Origin: an uncultured Erysipelotrichaceae bacterium
GTDB taxonomy: Bacteria; Bacillota_I; Bacilli_A; RFN20; CAG-826
DNA: 37,116 nt
Assembly: GCA_902797795.1 (NCBI GenBank)
Contig: CADBUF010000073.1
Location: forward strand, 1-37,116
Direction of reading: 5' to 3'
Shown: positions 24,022-33,393 of the stretch, one piece after another
Layout of the letters: every line of letters starts with the position of its first letter
Position numbering within the stretch: position 1 is the first letter of the stretch
Position numbers and translations under genes: made by a program
The notes under the pieces: model-generated
Told to the model about the DNA's origin: nothing
Databases searched by the model: none
What the model saw: only the letters and a program-made list of their open reading frames with translations

Positions 24022-27000
24022 TGTTTGCACCTTTAAGAATAATTAGCGAATATTCGTTTCTAAAAAGTGGCCTTACTATGGATAAGATTGCTTCTTCTAT
24101 AGAAAAGGGTGCTTTTTATGGCGCCGCTATTAGTGATTTAAATGTTCTTTACGGGGTTCCTAGCTTTGTTAAAAGCATGGATAAGATCAATAAGAAATAC
24201 CTTTTAGGTATGGAGGTTGTTATTGATGACACTCATCTTGTTATTTACGCGGTTAGTGAAGAAGGATATTTAAATCTCATCAGACTGTCTTTAAAAGCAA
24301 GCAAAGTAAATATAACTTTAGATGACTTAAAAGAGCATAAAGGGTTAATTGGAATTATTGAAGCAAGTCACGATAAATTTAAGGAACTGTTTAATCCAGA
24401 AAACGAAGAATTCCTAAAATATCTTGTCTCATTTTATAAAAGTGTTGATTCGTTCTATTTAGGTTTAGACATCAATAATAGAGATGAATTCGACTACGCT
24501 CAAAAAGTGAGAAAGTTTGCTAAAGAGTATAAATATCAAACCATCGCCTTCCCTCGTATCAAATACCAAAATAAAGAAGACGCGATTATTCTCACCATTG
24601 TTGATGCAATTGATAAAGATGAAAAATTAGAAATCAAAAAAGAAAATGGGGAAAAATATTTCCATCCATTAGAATATTATTCTAAGATTTACACAAAAGC
24701 TGAACTAAAATTAACAAAAGACTTAATTGATTCATCAACTTTTGATTATCACAAAAAAAGAGGAGAAATCATTCCTTACCCTGTTATAGACTCCATCCAA
24801 GCATTACAAAAAAATGTTTTTGATGGGTTAAAAAGAATTGGCATTGATGATAAAAAACATTGTGAGCGCGCTAAAAATGAACTCGAAGTCATCATCTCTA
24901 TGGGATATGCAGATTATTTTCTCATTGTTAGCGATTATGTCAATTACGCAAGAAACAATGGCATTTTGGTTGGCCCAGGAAGAGGTAGCGCCGCTGGTTC
25001 ACTTGTCTCATATGCTTTAGGAATCACTGAAGTAGATCCTCTTAAATTCGACTTACAATTTGAAAGATTTTTGAATAAAGCTCGTAAAAGTATGCCTGAT
25101 ATTGATATCGACTTCATGGATACTGCTAGAGATAAAATGGTCGACTATATGAGAAATAAATATGGCAATGAACATGTTGCTAATATCGCTACTTTTCAAA
25201 CCATTCAAGCAAAGCAAGCCTTACGTGATATAGGAAGAATTTATAACATTCCTTCTCGACATATAGATTTACTTAGTAAATCAATAACTGATAAATTAAC
25301 ACTTAGAGAAGCATATAAAAAACTTCCAGCGTTTAAGAAATTAATCGACAGCGATAAATATTTTTTAGAGATTGTTTCTCTAGCTTCTAAAATCGAAGGA
25401 CTTTCTCGACAAGCTGGTTTACATGCAGCAGGAATTATCATCAATAAAGATCCTTTGTTTAACGTTTTACCAGTCACAATTGATTTAGATGACCATTACA
25501 CTTCTCAATATGAGAAAGATTATTTAGAAGAACAAGGATTCCTAAAAATGGACTTCTTGTCTTTAACTAACTTGTCCACTATTGATTATTGCCTTAGACT
25601 CATCAAAGATAATAAAGGTGTTGATTTATCATTTTATGAAATACCTTATGAAGACGAAAATAGCATTTCTTTAATTAGAAGCGGACAGACTATTGGCCTA
25701 TTCCAAATCGAAAGTTCTGGAATGAGAAATGCGATTAAAATTTTAAAGCCAAAAGAATTCAACGATATTGTTACTCTTTTATCTATTTTTAGACCTGGTC
25801 CAATGGATAATATCAAAGACTACGCGAATAAAAAAGAAGGTAAAATCGTTGTTAAATATATGAGCGAATCTCTAAAAGAGATTTTATCACCAACATATGG
25901 GGTATTAATCTATCAAGAGCAAGTCAATAAAATCGCTCAAGTGATGGCGGGATTTACTCCTGAACACGCTGACTTATTTAGAAGAGCAATCTCTAAAAAA
26001 GATAAAGATGTTCTAGCTTCTTCTAAAGTCGATTTTATTAATGGTTCCATTAAAAATGGATATAATCAAAAACAAGCCGAGAAAATGTTTAGTGATATCT
26101 TAAAATTTGCGGATTATGGATTTAATAAATCACACGCCGTTGTTTATGCGATTATCGCTTGCCGTATGGCATATTTGAAATATCATTATCCGCTTGAATT
26201 TTATGCCTCAATCCTTACGATAAGTGGAGGAACAACTGATCATAAATTCACAGATTATCTAGCAGAGCTTAAATCTAGAGGATATGAAATATATCCACCA
26301 AATATCAATAAGAGCACTAAAAGATTTATAACAATTGAAAATGGACTACTTTGTCCTTTAAACATGATTAAAGGAATGACAGAATTAATCATCAACAAAG
26401 TTATTGATGAAAGAATATTAAATGGTGAATATCTCGACTTCTTTAATTTTGTCACAAGAATGTATAACTTAGGAGTTAGTGAAACTAACATTAATAAATT
26501 TATCGATTCTGGTTCTTTAGATTCTTTATATAACTCTAGAGCTAGCATGAGAAACACTCTCCACTACGCCTATCAACTTGCAGAATTATCTTATGATAAA
26601 AATGGACAATTGATATTAGATGCAACTTTAGAAAATCAAAAACAATTCTTCAAAGATGTCGATATTCCATTAGTAAACCTAAATTTAGAATATGAGGCAC
26701 TTGGAATAATGCTAAGTGATAACCCGCTTAAATATAAGAGAGATCTACTTAAAGCAAATCAAGTTGTCCCACTAAACGAAGCTAGAGAAACAAATAAGAC
26801 GATCAACATTTGTGGAATTATTACAAATGTGAAAACCATCAAAGTTAGAAAGAATAACACCACCATGGCGTTTATTAAAATCTTTGATGAAACTGATGAA
26901 ATGGAAGTCACCATTTTCTCTAGAGTTTACGAAGAATCTTTCCTCCTTTTGAATAAAAATGAAATTGTTCTTGTCAAAGGACATTATGAACAAAAAGACG

Positions 27001-27047
27001 AAAAAGAATCATTCGTAGCTGATAGCATCAAAAAATTAGAGGAGTAA
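24021..27047 (+). CDS. dnaE: DNA polymerase III subunit alpha, DnaE type
   Basis: A 1008-residue C-family polymerase, shorter than the roughly 1100 residues of Bacillus DnaE. In Bacilli it works with PolC, extending primers. The polymerase core has GPGRGSAAGSLVSYALGI, PDIDIDF with the catalytic aspartates, the later YQEQVNKIAQVMAGF, and a C-terminal OB domain (INICGIITNVKTIKV). The N-terminal PHP domain is degenerate: the usual HxH region reads APLRIISEYS and the following DDH reads SDLN, so metal binding and any proofreading are unlikely. The ATG has no Shine-Dalgarno. polA follows after 4 bases. Confidence 0.96.
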   Translation: MFAPLRIISEYSFLKSGLTMDKIASSIEKGAFYGAAISDLNVLYGVPSFVKSMDKINKKYLLGMEVVIDDTHLVIYAVSEEGYLNLIRLSLKASKVNITLDDLKEHKGLIGIIEASHDKFKELFNPENEEFLKYLVSFYKSVDSFYLGLDINNRDEFDYAQKVRKFAKEYKYQTIAFPRIKYQNKEDAIILTIVDAIDKDEKLEIKKENGEKYFHPLEYYSKIYTKAELKLTKDLIDSSTFDYHKKRGEIIPYPVIDSIQALQKNVFDGLKRIGIDDKKHCERAKNELEVIISMGYADYFLIVSDYVNYARNNGILVGPGRGSAAGSLVSYALGITEVDPLKFDLQFERFLNKARKSMPDIDIDFMDTARDKMVDYMRNKYGNEHVANIATFQTIQAKQALRDIGRIYNIPSRHIDLLSKSITDKLTLREAYKKLPAFKKLIDSDKYFLEIVSLASKIEGLSRQAGLHAAGIIINKDPLFNVLPVTIDLDDHYTSQYEKDYLEEQGFLKMDFLSLTNLSTIDYCLRLIKDNKGVDLSFYEIPYEDENSISLIRSGQTIGLFQIESSGMRNAIKILKPKEFNDIVTLLSIFRPGPMDNIKDYANKKEGKIVVKYMSESLKEILSPTYGVLIYQEQVNKIAQVMAGFTPEHADLFRRAISKKDKDVLASSKVDFINGSIKNGYNQKQAEKMFSDILKFADYGFNKSHAVVYAIIACRMAYLKYHYPLEFYASILTISGGTTDHKFTDYLAELKSRGYEIYPPNINKSTKRFITIENGLLCPLNMIKGMTELIINKVIDERILNGEYLDFFNFVTRMYNLGVSETNINKFIDSGSLDSLYNSRASMRNTLHYAYQLAELSYDKNGQLILDATLENQKQFFKDVDIPLVNLNLEYEALGIMLSDNPLKYKRDLLKANQVVPLNEARETNKTINICGIITNVKTIKVRKNNTTMAFIKIFDETDEMEVTIFSRVYEESFLLLNKNEIVLVKGHYEQKDEKESFVADSIKKLEE

Positions 27048-27051
27048 GAGC

Positions 27052-29658
27052 ATGGCAAAATTAACAATTATCGATGGAAACTCTTTATTATTTAGAGCCT
27101 ATTATGCAACCGCGTATGCTGGTCAAGAAATAATGAGAAATCAAGACGGCGTACCAACAAACGCAATTTTTGCCTTTAGCAATATGATCAATAAAATTGT
27201 TTCTTCTTTAAAAGAAGGAGAAGGAATAATAGTTGCTTTTGATGCGGCTAAACATAACTTTAGACATGACGCTCTTGAAACCTACAAAGCCAATCGTAAG
27301 CCTGCTCCGGAAGATCTAGTTAAGCAATTTCCAATTGCTAGAGAATTCCTTAATGCCTTTGGTGTTTTCCAATTTGAAGAAGAAGGTTTTGAAGGAGATG
27401 ATATCGCTGGAAGCGTTGCTAAGCTCGCAGAAAAAGAAGGTTATGAAATCTCAATTTACACCTCAGACCGCGACTTCTTACAATTAGTGAGTGATAAAAC
27501 AACAGTCCAAATTATTAAAAAGGGATTATCAGATATTCTTCCTATGACTCCAGAGTTAGTTGAAGAAACTTATGGCTTTAAACCAATGCAAATCATTGAT
27601 TATAAAGGCCTTAGAGGAGATAGTTCGGATAACCTACCTGGAATTCCAGGCGTCGGAGAAAAAACCGCTGTTAAACTCATTCAAGAATATCAATCGTTTG
27701 ATAATATTATTGCCCACGCTGATGAGATAAAAGGTAAGTTAGGAGAAACAATCAAAGAGAATAGTGAAATAGGTCGTATTTCTCGTGATTTAGCCATTAT
27801 CAAGACTGATGTTGAACTGCCATTTTCTTTACAAGATACAGCTTATCACGGCTATTCGTTTAAACTCATTAATGAATTCTGCCAAAAATATGGCTTAAAG
27901 CAATTGATGAATAAGCTATCACCAAAATGGAAACTAGCAAGCGAAGAAAGGTCATCAATAGAAGCTGAGAAAGTTATTTCTTTCGATAATATCGAATTAC
28001 CAGATTCAATTGGTTTATCATTAGATTTTGAAGATGAGGATGATTATTTCAATTCCGAGATTTTTGGACTTGCTATTTCAACTAAAAATAACCACTATTA
28101 CATCCTCTTAGAAGATGCTTTAAAAGATAAAAAACTACTACAAATATTAGCGGATAAAAATATCAAAAAATACTGTTATGACTATAAAGCAATTAAAGTC
28201 GCTTTATCTAACTTAAATATTGAACTAAACGGTTTAGAATTTGATATTTTAATCGCTACTTATCTAATAGATACCACAATTAAAAACAAGGTTGAATCTG
28301 TTTTAAATGTCTATGGTGTTGATATTGAAGATAACAAAGGCGAAGAACTCTCATTGTTCACTAATGAAAACCCAAATAAAACTGCTAAAGTTGCATTTTA
28401 TGCAATTGAATTAGCAGGAAAGATTAAAGCCGAATTAGTTAAAATCAACGCTCTTGATTTATATAATAATCTCGAACTACCTTTAGTAGATGTTTTAGCT
28501 AATTTAGAAATTGAAGGTTTTCCACTAGATGTTAAAGTGCTCGACGAAATGGGAGAAGTTTGGAAAAAGGATGTTAAACAATTAGAACAAGAAATATTCT
28601 CTTTAGCGGGCGTTGAATTCAATATCTCTTCTCCAAAACAACTAGGAGAAATCTTATATGATAAACTCGCCATTATTGATAAAAAGAGTCGTTCAACTTC
28701 TTTTGAAACTTTAAAAGAATATATAGATAAGCATCCAATCATTGCTAAAATCATCGAATATCGTAAATATACAAAACTCTTATCAACTTATGTTGAAGGG
28801 TTAAAAAGTCATGTCTATAAAGACGGAAAAATCCACGCTAATTTTAATCAAGCGCAAACTCAAACGGGAAGATTAAGTTCATCTAATCCAAATTTACAAA
28901 ACATCTCTATAAGAGATGAAGAAGGTAAAATGATTAGAAAAGCCTTCTATTATGAAGATGATAATTATGAGATTTTGTCCCTAGATTATTCGCAAATTGA
29001 ATTAAGAATTTTAGCCCATTTATCTAACTGTGAGAATCTTAAGAAAATCTTTGAAGATCCTAATATAGATATCCACTCTGCAACTGCTCAAAAAATCTTC
29101 CATATTGATGGAGAACCAACTCCACTTCAAAGAAGAAAAGCCAAAGCTGTTAATTTTGGAATCATCTATGGCATCTCTGATTGGGGTTTAGCGGATCAGA
29201 TTGAATGTTCAGTCAAAGAAAGTCGAGAAATCATTAATTCTTTCTATCGAGAATTCCCTGAAGTTAACGATTTCTTTAGAAATATTATCGATAACGCTCT
29301 TAAGGATGGCTATGTATCTACTATGCTTGGTAGAAGAAGATATCTTAGAGAACTTCATGATTCTAATTATCAAGTTCGAGAATTTGCTAAACGAGCAGCA
29401 ATGAACGCTCCAATTCAAGGAAGCGCTGCTGATTTAATCAAAATGGCGATGATCAAAGTTGAAAAGGCCTTAAGAGATAACAACCTTAAAACTAAAATGG
29501 TTTTACAAATACATGATGAGCTTATTTTTAAAGTTCCAGTAGAAGAAAAGGAGATCGCTTATAAGATTATCCAAGAAAAGATGACTAAAGCATTATCTTT
29601 GTCTATTCCTCTCGTAGTTGATGGAGGATATGGAAAATCTTGGTACGATTGTAAATAG
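27052..29658 (+). CDS. polA: DNA polymerase I
   Basis: An 868-residue three-domain Pol I for Okazaki fragment processing and gap repair. The N-terminal 5'-3' exonuclease is intact (IIDGNSLLFRAYY, YTSDRDFLQL, GDSSDNLPGIPGVGEKTA). The 3'-5' exonuclease domain is partly degenerate: LDFEDE resembles DxE, but the last YxxxD motif reads YAIELAG. The polymerase motifs A (LSLDYSQIELRILAHL), B (RRKAKAVNFGIIYGIS) and C (LQIHDELIFKVP) are complete. GAGGAG lies 9 bases before the ATG inside the end of dnaE. It is the middle gene of dnaE-polA-mutM/coaE. Confidence 0.98.
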   Translation: MAKLTIIDGNSLLFRAYYATAYAGQEIMRNQDGVPTNAIFAFSNMINKIVSSLKEGEGIIVAFDAAKHNFRHDALETYKANRKPAPEDLVKQFPIAREFLNAFGVFQFEEEGFEGDDIAGSVAKLAEKEGYEISIYTSDRDFLQLVSDKTTVQIIKKGLSDILPMTPELVEETYGFKPMQIIDYKGLRGDSSDNLPGIPGVGEKTAVKLIQEYQSFDNIIAHADEIKGKLGETIKENSEIGRISRDLAIIKTDVELPFSLQDTAYHGYSFKLINEFCQKYGLKQLMNKLSPKWKLASEERSSIEAEKVISFDNIELPDSIGLSLDFEDEDDYFNSEIFGLAISTKNNHYYILLEDALKDKKLLQILADKNIKKYCYDYKAIKVALSNLNIELNGLEFDILIATYLIDTTIKNKVESVLNVYGVDIEDNKGEELSLFTNENPNKTAKVAFYAIELAGKIKAELVKINALDLYNNLELPLVDVLANLEIEGFPLDVKVLDEMGEVWKKDVKQLEQEIFSLAGVEFNISSPKQLGEILYDKLAIIDKKSRSTSFETLKEYIDKHPIIAKIIEYRKYTKLLSTYVEGLKSHVYKDGKIHANFNQAQTQTGRLSSSNPNLQNISIRDEEGKMIRKAFYYEDDNYEILSLDYSQIELRILAHLSNCENLKKIFEDPNIDIHSATAQKIFHIDGEPTPLQRRKAKAVNFGIIYGISDWGLADQIECSVKESREIINSFYREFPEVNDFFRNIIDNALKDGYVSTMLGRRRYLRELHDSNYQVREFAKRAAMNAPIQGSAADLIKMAMIKVEKALRDNNLKTKMVLQIHDELIFKVPVEEKEIAYKIIQEKMTKALSLSIPLVVDGGYGKSWYDCK

Positions 29659-29660
29659 TT

Positions 29661-31070
29661 ATGCCCGAATTACCAGAAGTAGAGACAGTTAAAAATGTTC
29701 TCAATAAAATCGTGACAAATAAAACGATTAAAAGTATCGATGTCTATCGTGATTTAACGATTGAAGGAGACAAAAATGAATTCGTATCTTCATTAACTGG
29801 AGAAACATTTTTAAATGTATCCAGAATTGGAAAATATCTTATTTTCCACCTCACTAATGACAAAGTCATTATTTCTCATCTCAGAATGGAAGGGAAATAT
29901 TATGAATATCAAGAAAGTGAAAGAGATAGTAAATACGCAAAGGTGGTCTTCCATTTTATAGATAAGACGAAACTTTGTTATGACGATAGTCGCGCTTTTG
30001 GGTTGATGAAATTATCTACTGAAAGTGAATATCAAAAAGAGGAAATGATTAAAAAATTAGGTCCAGAACCATTTGATATTAACGATGTCTCATCGATAAT
30101 TAAAAAAGTAAAAAAGAGTAACAAACCAATCAAGACTACACTACTTGATCAAACTCTAATCACTGGACTAGGCAACATATATGTTGATGAAACTTTATAT
30201 GCTAGTAAAATTCATCCATTAACTCCTGCTAATAAAATTAATAAAGATGAGTGGGAATCAATAATCAATAATGCGAAAGAAATCCTTTCAATTGCCATTG
30301 AAATGGGTGGTTCCACAATTAAAAGTTATCATCCAGGAAAAGATATTGATGGAAATTTCCAAACTAGAATTAAGGTCTATGGACGAAGCGGGGAAATTTG
30401 TCCTACATGTGGACATACATTCCGCTTTATAAAAGTAGGTGGAAGAGGAACAACATTCTGTCCGCTTTGTCAACTTAAAAAGGGAGCACCAATTAATATC
30501 GGCTTAACCGGAAAAATTGCTTCTGGAAAAAGTGTAGCCTTAAACATTTTTAAAGAATTGGGAGCGGCCACTATTAGTAGTGATGAAATCGTTAAGGATT
30601 TATATCAAAAGAAAGAAATCGCCTCTTTAATTGAAAAAAATCTTCATCTAAAATTCAAAGGTAATGTTGTTGATAAAGAGCAATTAAGAAATCACCTTTT
30701 AATTAATATTAAAGATAAGAAGAAATTAGAAAAATTGATTCATCCACTAGTGGAAGAAGAAATTAAAAATTTCTTATCTAAAGAAGCCAATCCAATTAGA
30801 GTGGTTGAAGTTCCTTTGCTTTTTGAATCAAAAGTAGACCACTATTTTGACACAATTGTAGTTATTGATATCGATCAAAAGATACAAAAAGAACGCCTTA
30901 AAAAACGTAATCCGCAAAGTGCTATTTATCTAGAAGAAATTAATAAAACAAATAAAATTGACGAAAATAAAAATAAGGCCACTTACCTTATTAATAATGA
31001 TAATGATCTTGCTTCGTTTAAAAAGGAAATCAAAAGTATTTTTACTGAAGCGAAGGATCGAATATCGTAA
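29661..31070 (+). CDS. mutM-coaE: Fused MutM (Fpg) DNA glycosylase and CoaE dephospho-CoA kinase
   Basis: One open frame of 469 residues. Residues 1-272 are a complete Fpg glycosylase/AP lyase removing 8-oxoguanine: PELPEVETV with the catalytic Pro2 and Glu3, the conserved Lys near residue 57, GLGNIYVDE, and a zinc finger CPTCG...CPLCQ. From about residue 276 it continues without a break as CoaE, which phosphorylates dephospho-CoA to CoA: P-loop GLTGKIASGKS, then SSDEIVKDLY, HPLVEEEI and VVEVPLLFE. Only a few residues separate the finger from the P-loop strand. In Bacilli mutM and coaE are separate neighbours after polA, so loss of the stop between them is the simple origin. It starts 2 bases after polA with no ribosome site of its own. 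The 3' end overlaps dnaI by 29 bp. Confidence 0.93.
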   Translation: MPELPEVETVKNVLNKIVTNKTIKSIDVYRDLTIEGDKNEFVSSLTGETFLNVSRIGKYLIFHLTNDKVIISHLRMEGKYYEYQESERDSKYAKVVFHFIDKTKLCYDDSRAFGLMKLSTESEYQKEEMIKKLGPEPFDINDVSSIIKKVKKSNKPIKTTLLDQTLITGLGNIYVDETLYASKIHPLTPANKINKDEWESIINNAKEILSIAIEMGGSTIKSYHPGKDIDGNFQTRIKVYGRSGEICPTCGHTFRFIKVGGRGTTFCPLCQLKKGAPINIGLTGKIASGKSVALNIFKELGAATISSDEIVKDLYQKKEIASLIEKNLHLKFKGNVVDKEQLRNHLLINIKDKKKLEKLIHPLVEEEIKNFLSKEANPIRVVEVPLLFESKVDHYFDTIVVIDIDQKIQKERLKKRNPQSAIYLEEINKTNKIDENKNKATYLINNDNDLASFKKEIKSIFTEAKDRIS

Positions 31071-31944
31071 TTTCTTTCTTACAACTTAAATTGAGCAATT
31101 GTCGAATTTGCTCAATTTTTGGTTTGGAAGCATTGCTTGTTTGGTACATAGATGCACAATCATCTATAGAATAATTACTAGTAATTATTGTAAATAATTT
31201 ATTTCTGACTCGATAAGAAAGAATCGGGAAAAGAATATTGTCTCTAACAAAATCACTCTTAAATTCATTTCCAAAGTCATCCAAAACTAAGAAATCAGCG
31301 TTTTGGATTATTTCAATTTCTAAAGAAAAGTTAGGATTTTTAGTGAACGCTAAGTCGCTAAGTTCTTTAAATTTATTGGGGACATTCATGAAGAAAATGT
31401 GCTCAAACGCACCATTTCTAGCAGCATCTACACAAAGTGTAGCAGCGTAAAAGGATTTTCCACTAGCAATATCACCTTTAATATAAATCCAACGGCTACT
31501 TTCTTTTTTACTAGCTTTCGCGTACAAAGAAAGAATTTCCACCTTTGCCTTACTTTTCATATTAGAAACACTGGTGTTAATTTTGTTATCAAGCCATTCT
31601 TCAGGAAAATCAAAATAGGTGAATCTCTTTTTGAAGTTTGCGTATTCCAAATATTTTTTACATGGAACAATGTTTCGGTCAACAACATCGTTTTTAAATG
31701 TTACTGAGCTAACCAAATGTTTTGGCTCTTTATTACAATATTGAAGTCCTTTACATCCTTTGCAGTTATTCATATCTACTGCAAAATCAAAGATTTTGTC
31801 GATGTGCTTTTTTATTAGTTCATCAGTTAAACCAAGGCTATGTAAATACTTGACCGCTTTTGGATTAGAAAAAACTTCATCCACCATTAATTGAACAGTC
31901 GCGGAATCAGGTTCTAAGTTTTGATTAGTTCTAAATCTTTCCAT
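31042..31944 (-). CDS. dnaI: Primosomal protein DnaI (helicase loader)
   Basis: A 300-residue AAA+ ATPase that loads the replicative helicase. The N-terminal zinc-binding region has CKGCKGLQYC with a later His and Cys, as in Bacillus DnaI. The AAA+ domain has Walker A KGDIASGKS, Walker B FLVLDDFGNE and sensor-1 TIITSNYS. The ATG shares one base with the dnaB stop (TAATG). The last part of the gene also contains the terminator of the opposite-strand polA operon (31088-31120), and its stop lies inside mutM-coaE. Confidence 0.96.
   Translation of the reverse strand: MERFRTNQNLEPDSATVQLMVDEVFSNPKAVKYLHSLGLTDELIKKHIDKIFDFAVDMNNCKGCKGLQYCNKEPKHLVSSVTFKNDVVDRNIVPCKKYLEYANFKKRFTYFDFPEEWLDNKINTSVSNMKSKAKVEILSLYAKASKKESSRWIYIKGDIASGKSFYAATLCVDAARNGAFEHIFFMNVPNKFKELSDLAFTKNPNFSLEIEIIQNADFLVLDDFGNEFKSDFVRDNILFPILSYRVRNKLFTIITSNYSIDDCASMYQTSNASKPKIEQIRQLLNLSCKKEITIFDPSLQ
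31088..31120 (+). terminator. Terminator of dnaE-polA-mutM/coaE, inside dnaI
   Basis: AAATTGAGCAA (31088-31098) pairs perfectly with TTGCTCAATTT (31108-31118), followed by TTTTT on the plus strand. It begins 18 bases after the mutM-coaE stop. The minus-strand tail is poorer in T, so it should stop plus-strand transcription mainly. Confidence 0.75.
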
Positions 31945-33215
31945 TAACGATCTTTAAATTCTTCTAAGAGCTCTGCCATTTCTTCTTCACTTAAGATATC
32001 ACTTTGCTCTTCTTTTTGCTTGTTATTATTTATCTTTTTGTTCTCGGATTTGCTCTTTATAGTCTTTTTATTACTACTCGCATAGTTGTTATTTAGATAT
32101 TGCATGGCATCCACTGCAGTTTCAATACCTTCTCTTGAAAGAGAAGAGGCTAATTTTTCTACGGAATATTTTGATAAGACGTTGTTATTCATCGTTAAAA
32201 CGAAGTCAATGAGAACATTAATCACTCCGTTTGGTAGATGATAATCTTCAGAAAGTGAACGAACGATATTGAGATCCGCCATCGCAGGTTTGGTCCCGTT
32301 TTGTAAAGCGGTTAATACACTCTTAGGATTACTTGTCTCAAAAAATTTGATTTTAGCGGCCAACCCTTCTTCGCCGATAACAATGTTTTTGGTCTTGCTT
32401 CTTTTTATAGAACGGACTCCATAATCAACTTCGTTCTTTAAATCTTTGTCTAGTTGTTTAAAATCAATTCTACTTCCTTTAGGAAGATTGGTAGAAAATG
32501 CATTAGCGACTTTTTCTGCAGTGATTTCTTCGTTAACTCCGTATAAGGCCGCAATTCGCTCAACTTCTTTCATTTCATATTTAGTAATAGATTTTTCACT
32601 TATTTGACTGATTTCACCTAAATATTTAAAGAATTTTTCATATGAGAATTCAGTATCGATCTTGCTCTTTTTTCTTCCTAGAGTATTATTAACTTTACTT
32701 GATGCCTTTATAAAGGCAGCATCTTCATAATTAGGATGGAAAACATCATTAAAAGAACTAGAAATATCTTCACCTTGTTCATTAATTCCACTTATCTCAT
32801 AGACTCTTTTTAGTCTATTCGCGTCATTCTCGCCAAGGTTTTGGATGAGCAAACCATATAGCAGTGTGTCATTAAAGAATTTAGAAGGGGTTTTAGGTGC
32901 GAATAATTCGTAGTGATAAATAGACATCCCATTCATCTTTTCTAAACGAGTTTTAACAAGTCCCACTGCTTCTAATATTTTCCTAGCTTCAATAAATTCA
33001 CCAGTCGCCATTTTCATTCTTAAAAGAAGTTGCTCGTGGCTACTCATTGAAGTTACCTTTTGATTTTTAGCTTCACTCCAGAAAGTAAAATAAACTGCTA
33101 AAGCGGTAAATCCGATAATTGGTTGATATAGATTCGTGATTGTTTCACGATCATAATCTGCTAAAAGAGAGGAAACTTTGATATCAAATATGTCTGATGT
33201 TGATAAAATAACCAT
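31944..33215 (-). CDS. dnaB: Replication initiation protein DnaB (Bacilli type, helicase co-loader)
   Basis: A 423-residue member of the Bacilli DnaB/DnaD superfamily, not the hexameric helicase that carries this name in E. coli. The N-terminal winged-helix DDBH1 region includes YDRETITNLYQPIIGFTALAVYFTF, and a later DDBH2 helical module (about 285-365) carries the FFETSNPKSVLTAL and PNGVINVLIDFVL segments. It remodels oriC-bound complexes with DnaD and DnaI. A very strong ribosome site (GGGGGAGG) precedes the ATG. It forms an operon with dnaI. The promoter lies next to DnaA boxes. Confidence 0.93.
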   Translation of the reverse strand: MVILSTSDIFDIKVSSLLADYDRETITNLYQPIIGFTALAVYFTFWSEAKNQKVTSMSSHEQLLLRMKMATGEFIEARKILEAVGLVKTRLEKMNGMSIYHYELFAPKTPSKFFNDTLLYGLLIQNLGENDANRLKRVYEISGINEQGEDISSSFNDVFHPNYEDAAFIKASSKVNNTLGRKKSKIDTEFSYEKFFKYLGEISQISEKSITKYEMKEVERIAALYGVNEEITAEKVANAFSTNLPKGSRIDFKQLDKDLKNEVDYGVRSIKRSKTKNIVIGEEGLAAKIKFFETSNPKSVLTALQNGTKPAMADLNIVRSLSEDYHLPNGVINVLIDFVLTMNNNVLSKYSVEKLASSLSREGIETAVDAMQYLNNNYASSNKKTIKSKSENKKINNNKQKEEQSDILSEEEMAELLEEFKDR

Positions 33216-33242
33216 CTACTTCCTCCCCCTATGTTGTGATAA

Positions 33243-33271
33243 ATTATGCCTTAATTAATTGACCTATTCAA
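33243..33271 (-). promoter_or_regulatory. dnaB-dnaI promoter
   Basis: TTGAAT (33271-33266) and CATAAT (33248-33243) on the minus strand are spaced by 17 bp. The first DnaA box begins 34 bases upstream of the -35. Confidence 0.65.
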
Positions 33272-33304
33272 CAGCAAAAATATTCATTTTTTATGTGCAA
33301 AAAG

Positions 33305-33313
33305 TTATCCACA
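33305..33313 (+). promoter_or_regulatory. DnaA box 1
   Basis: TTATCCACA, a perfect consensus DnaA box, lies upstream of the dnaB promoter. Confidence 0.75.
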
Positions 33314-33376
33314 TTCGATATATATAAGATTTATACTATGTATAAATCATTAACGTAGGTTATAGAATACCCATAG

Positions 33377-33385
33377 TTATCCACA
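33377..33385 (+). promoter_or_regulatory. DnaA box 2
   Basis: A second perfect TTATCCACA in the same orientation, 72 bp from the first and about 60 bp upstream of the pfkA -10. Confidence 0.75.
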
Positions 33386-33393
33386 TTTCATTT

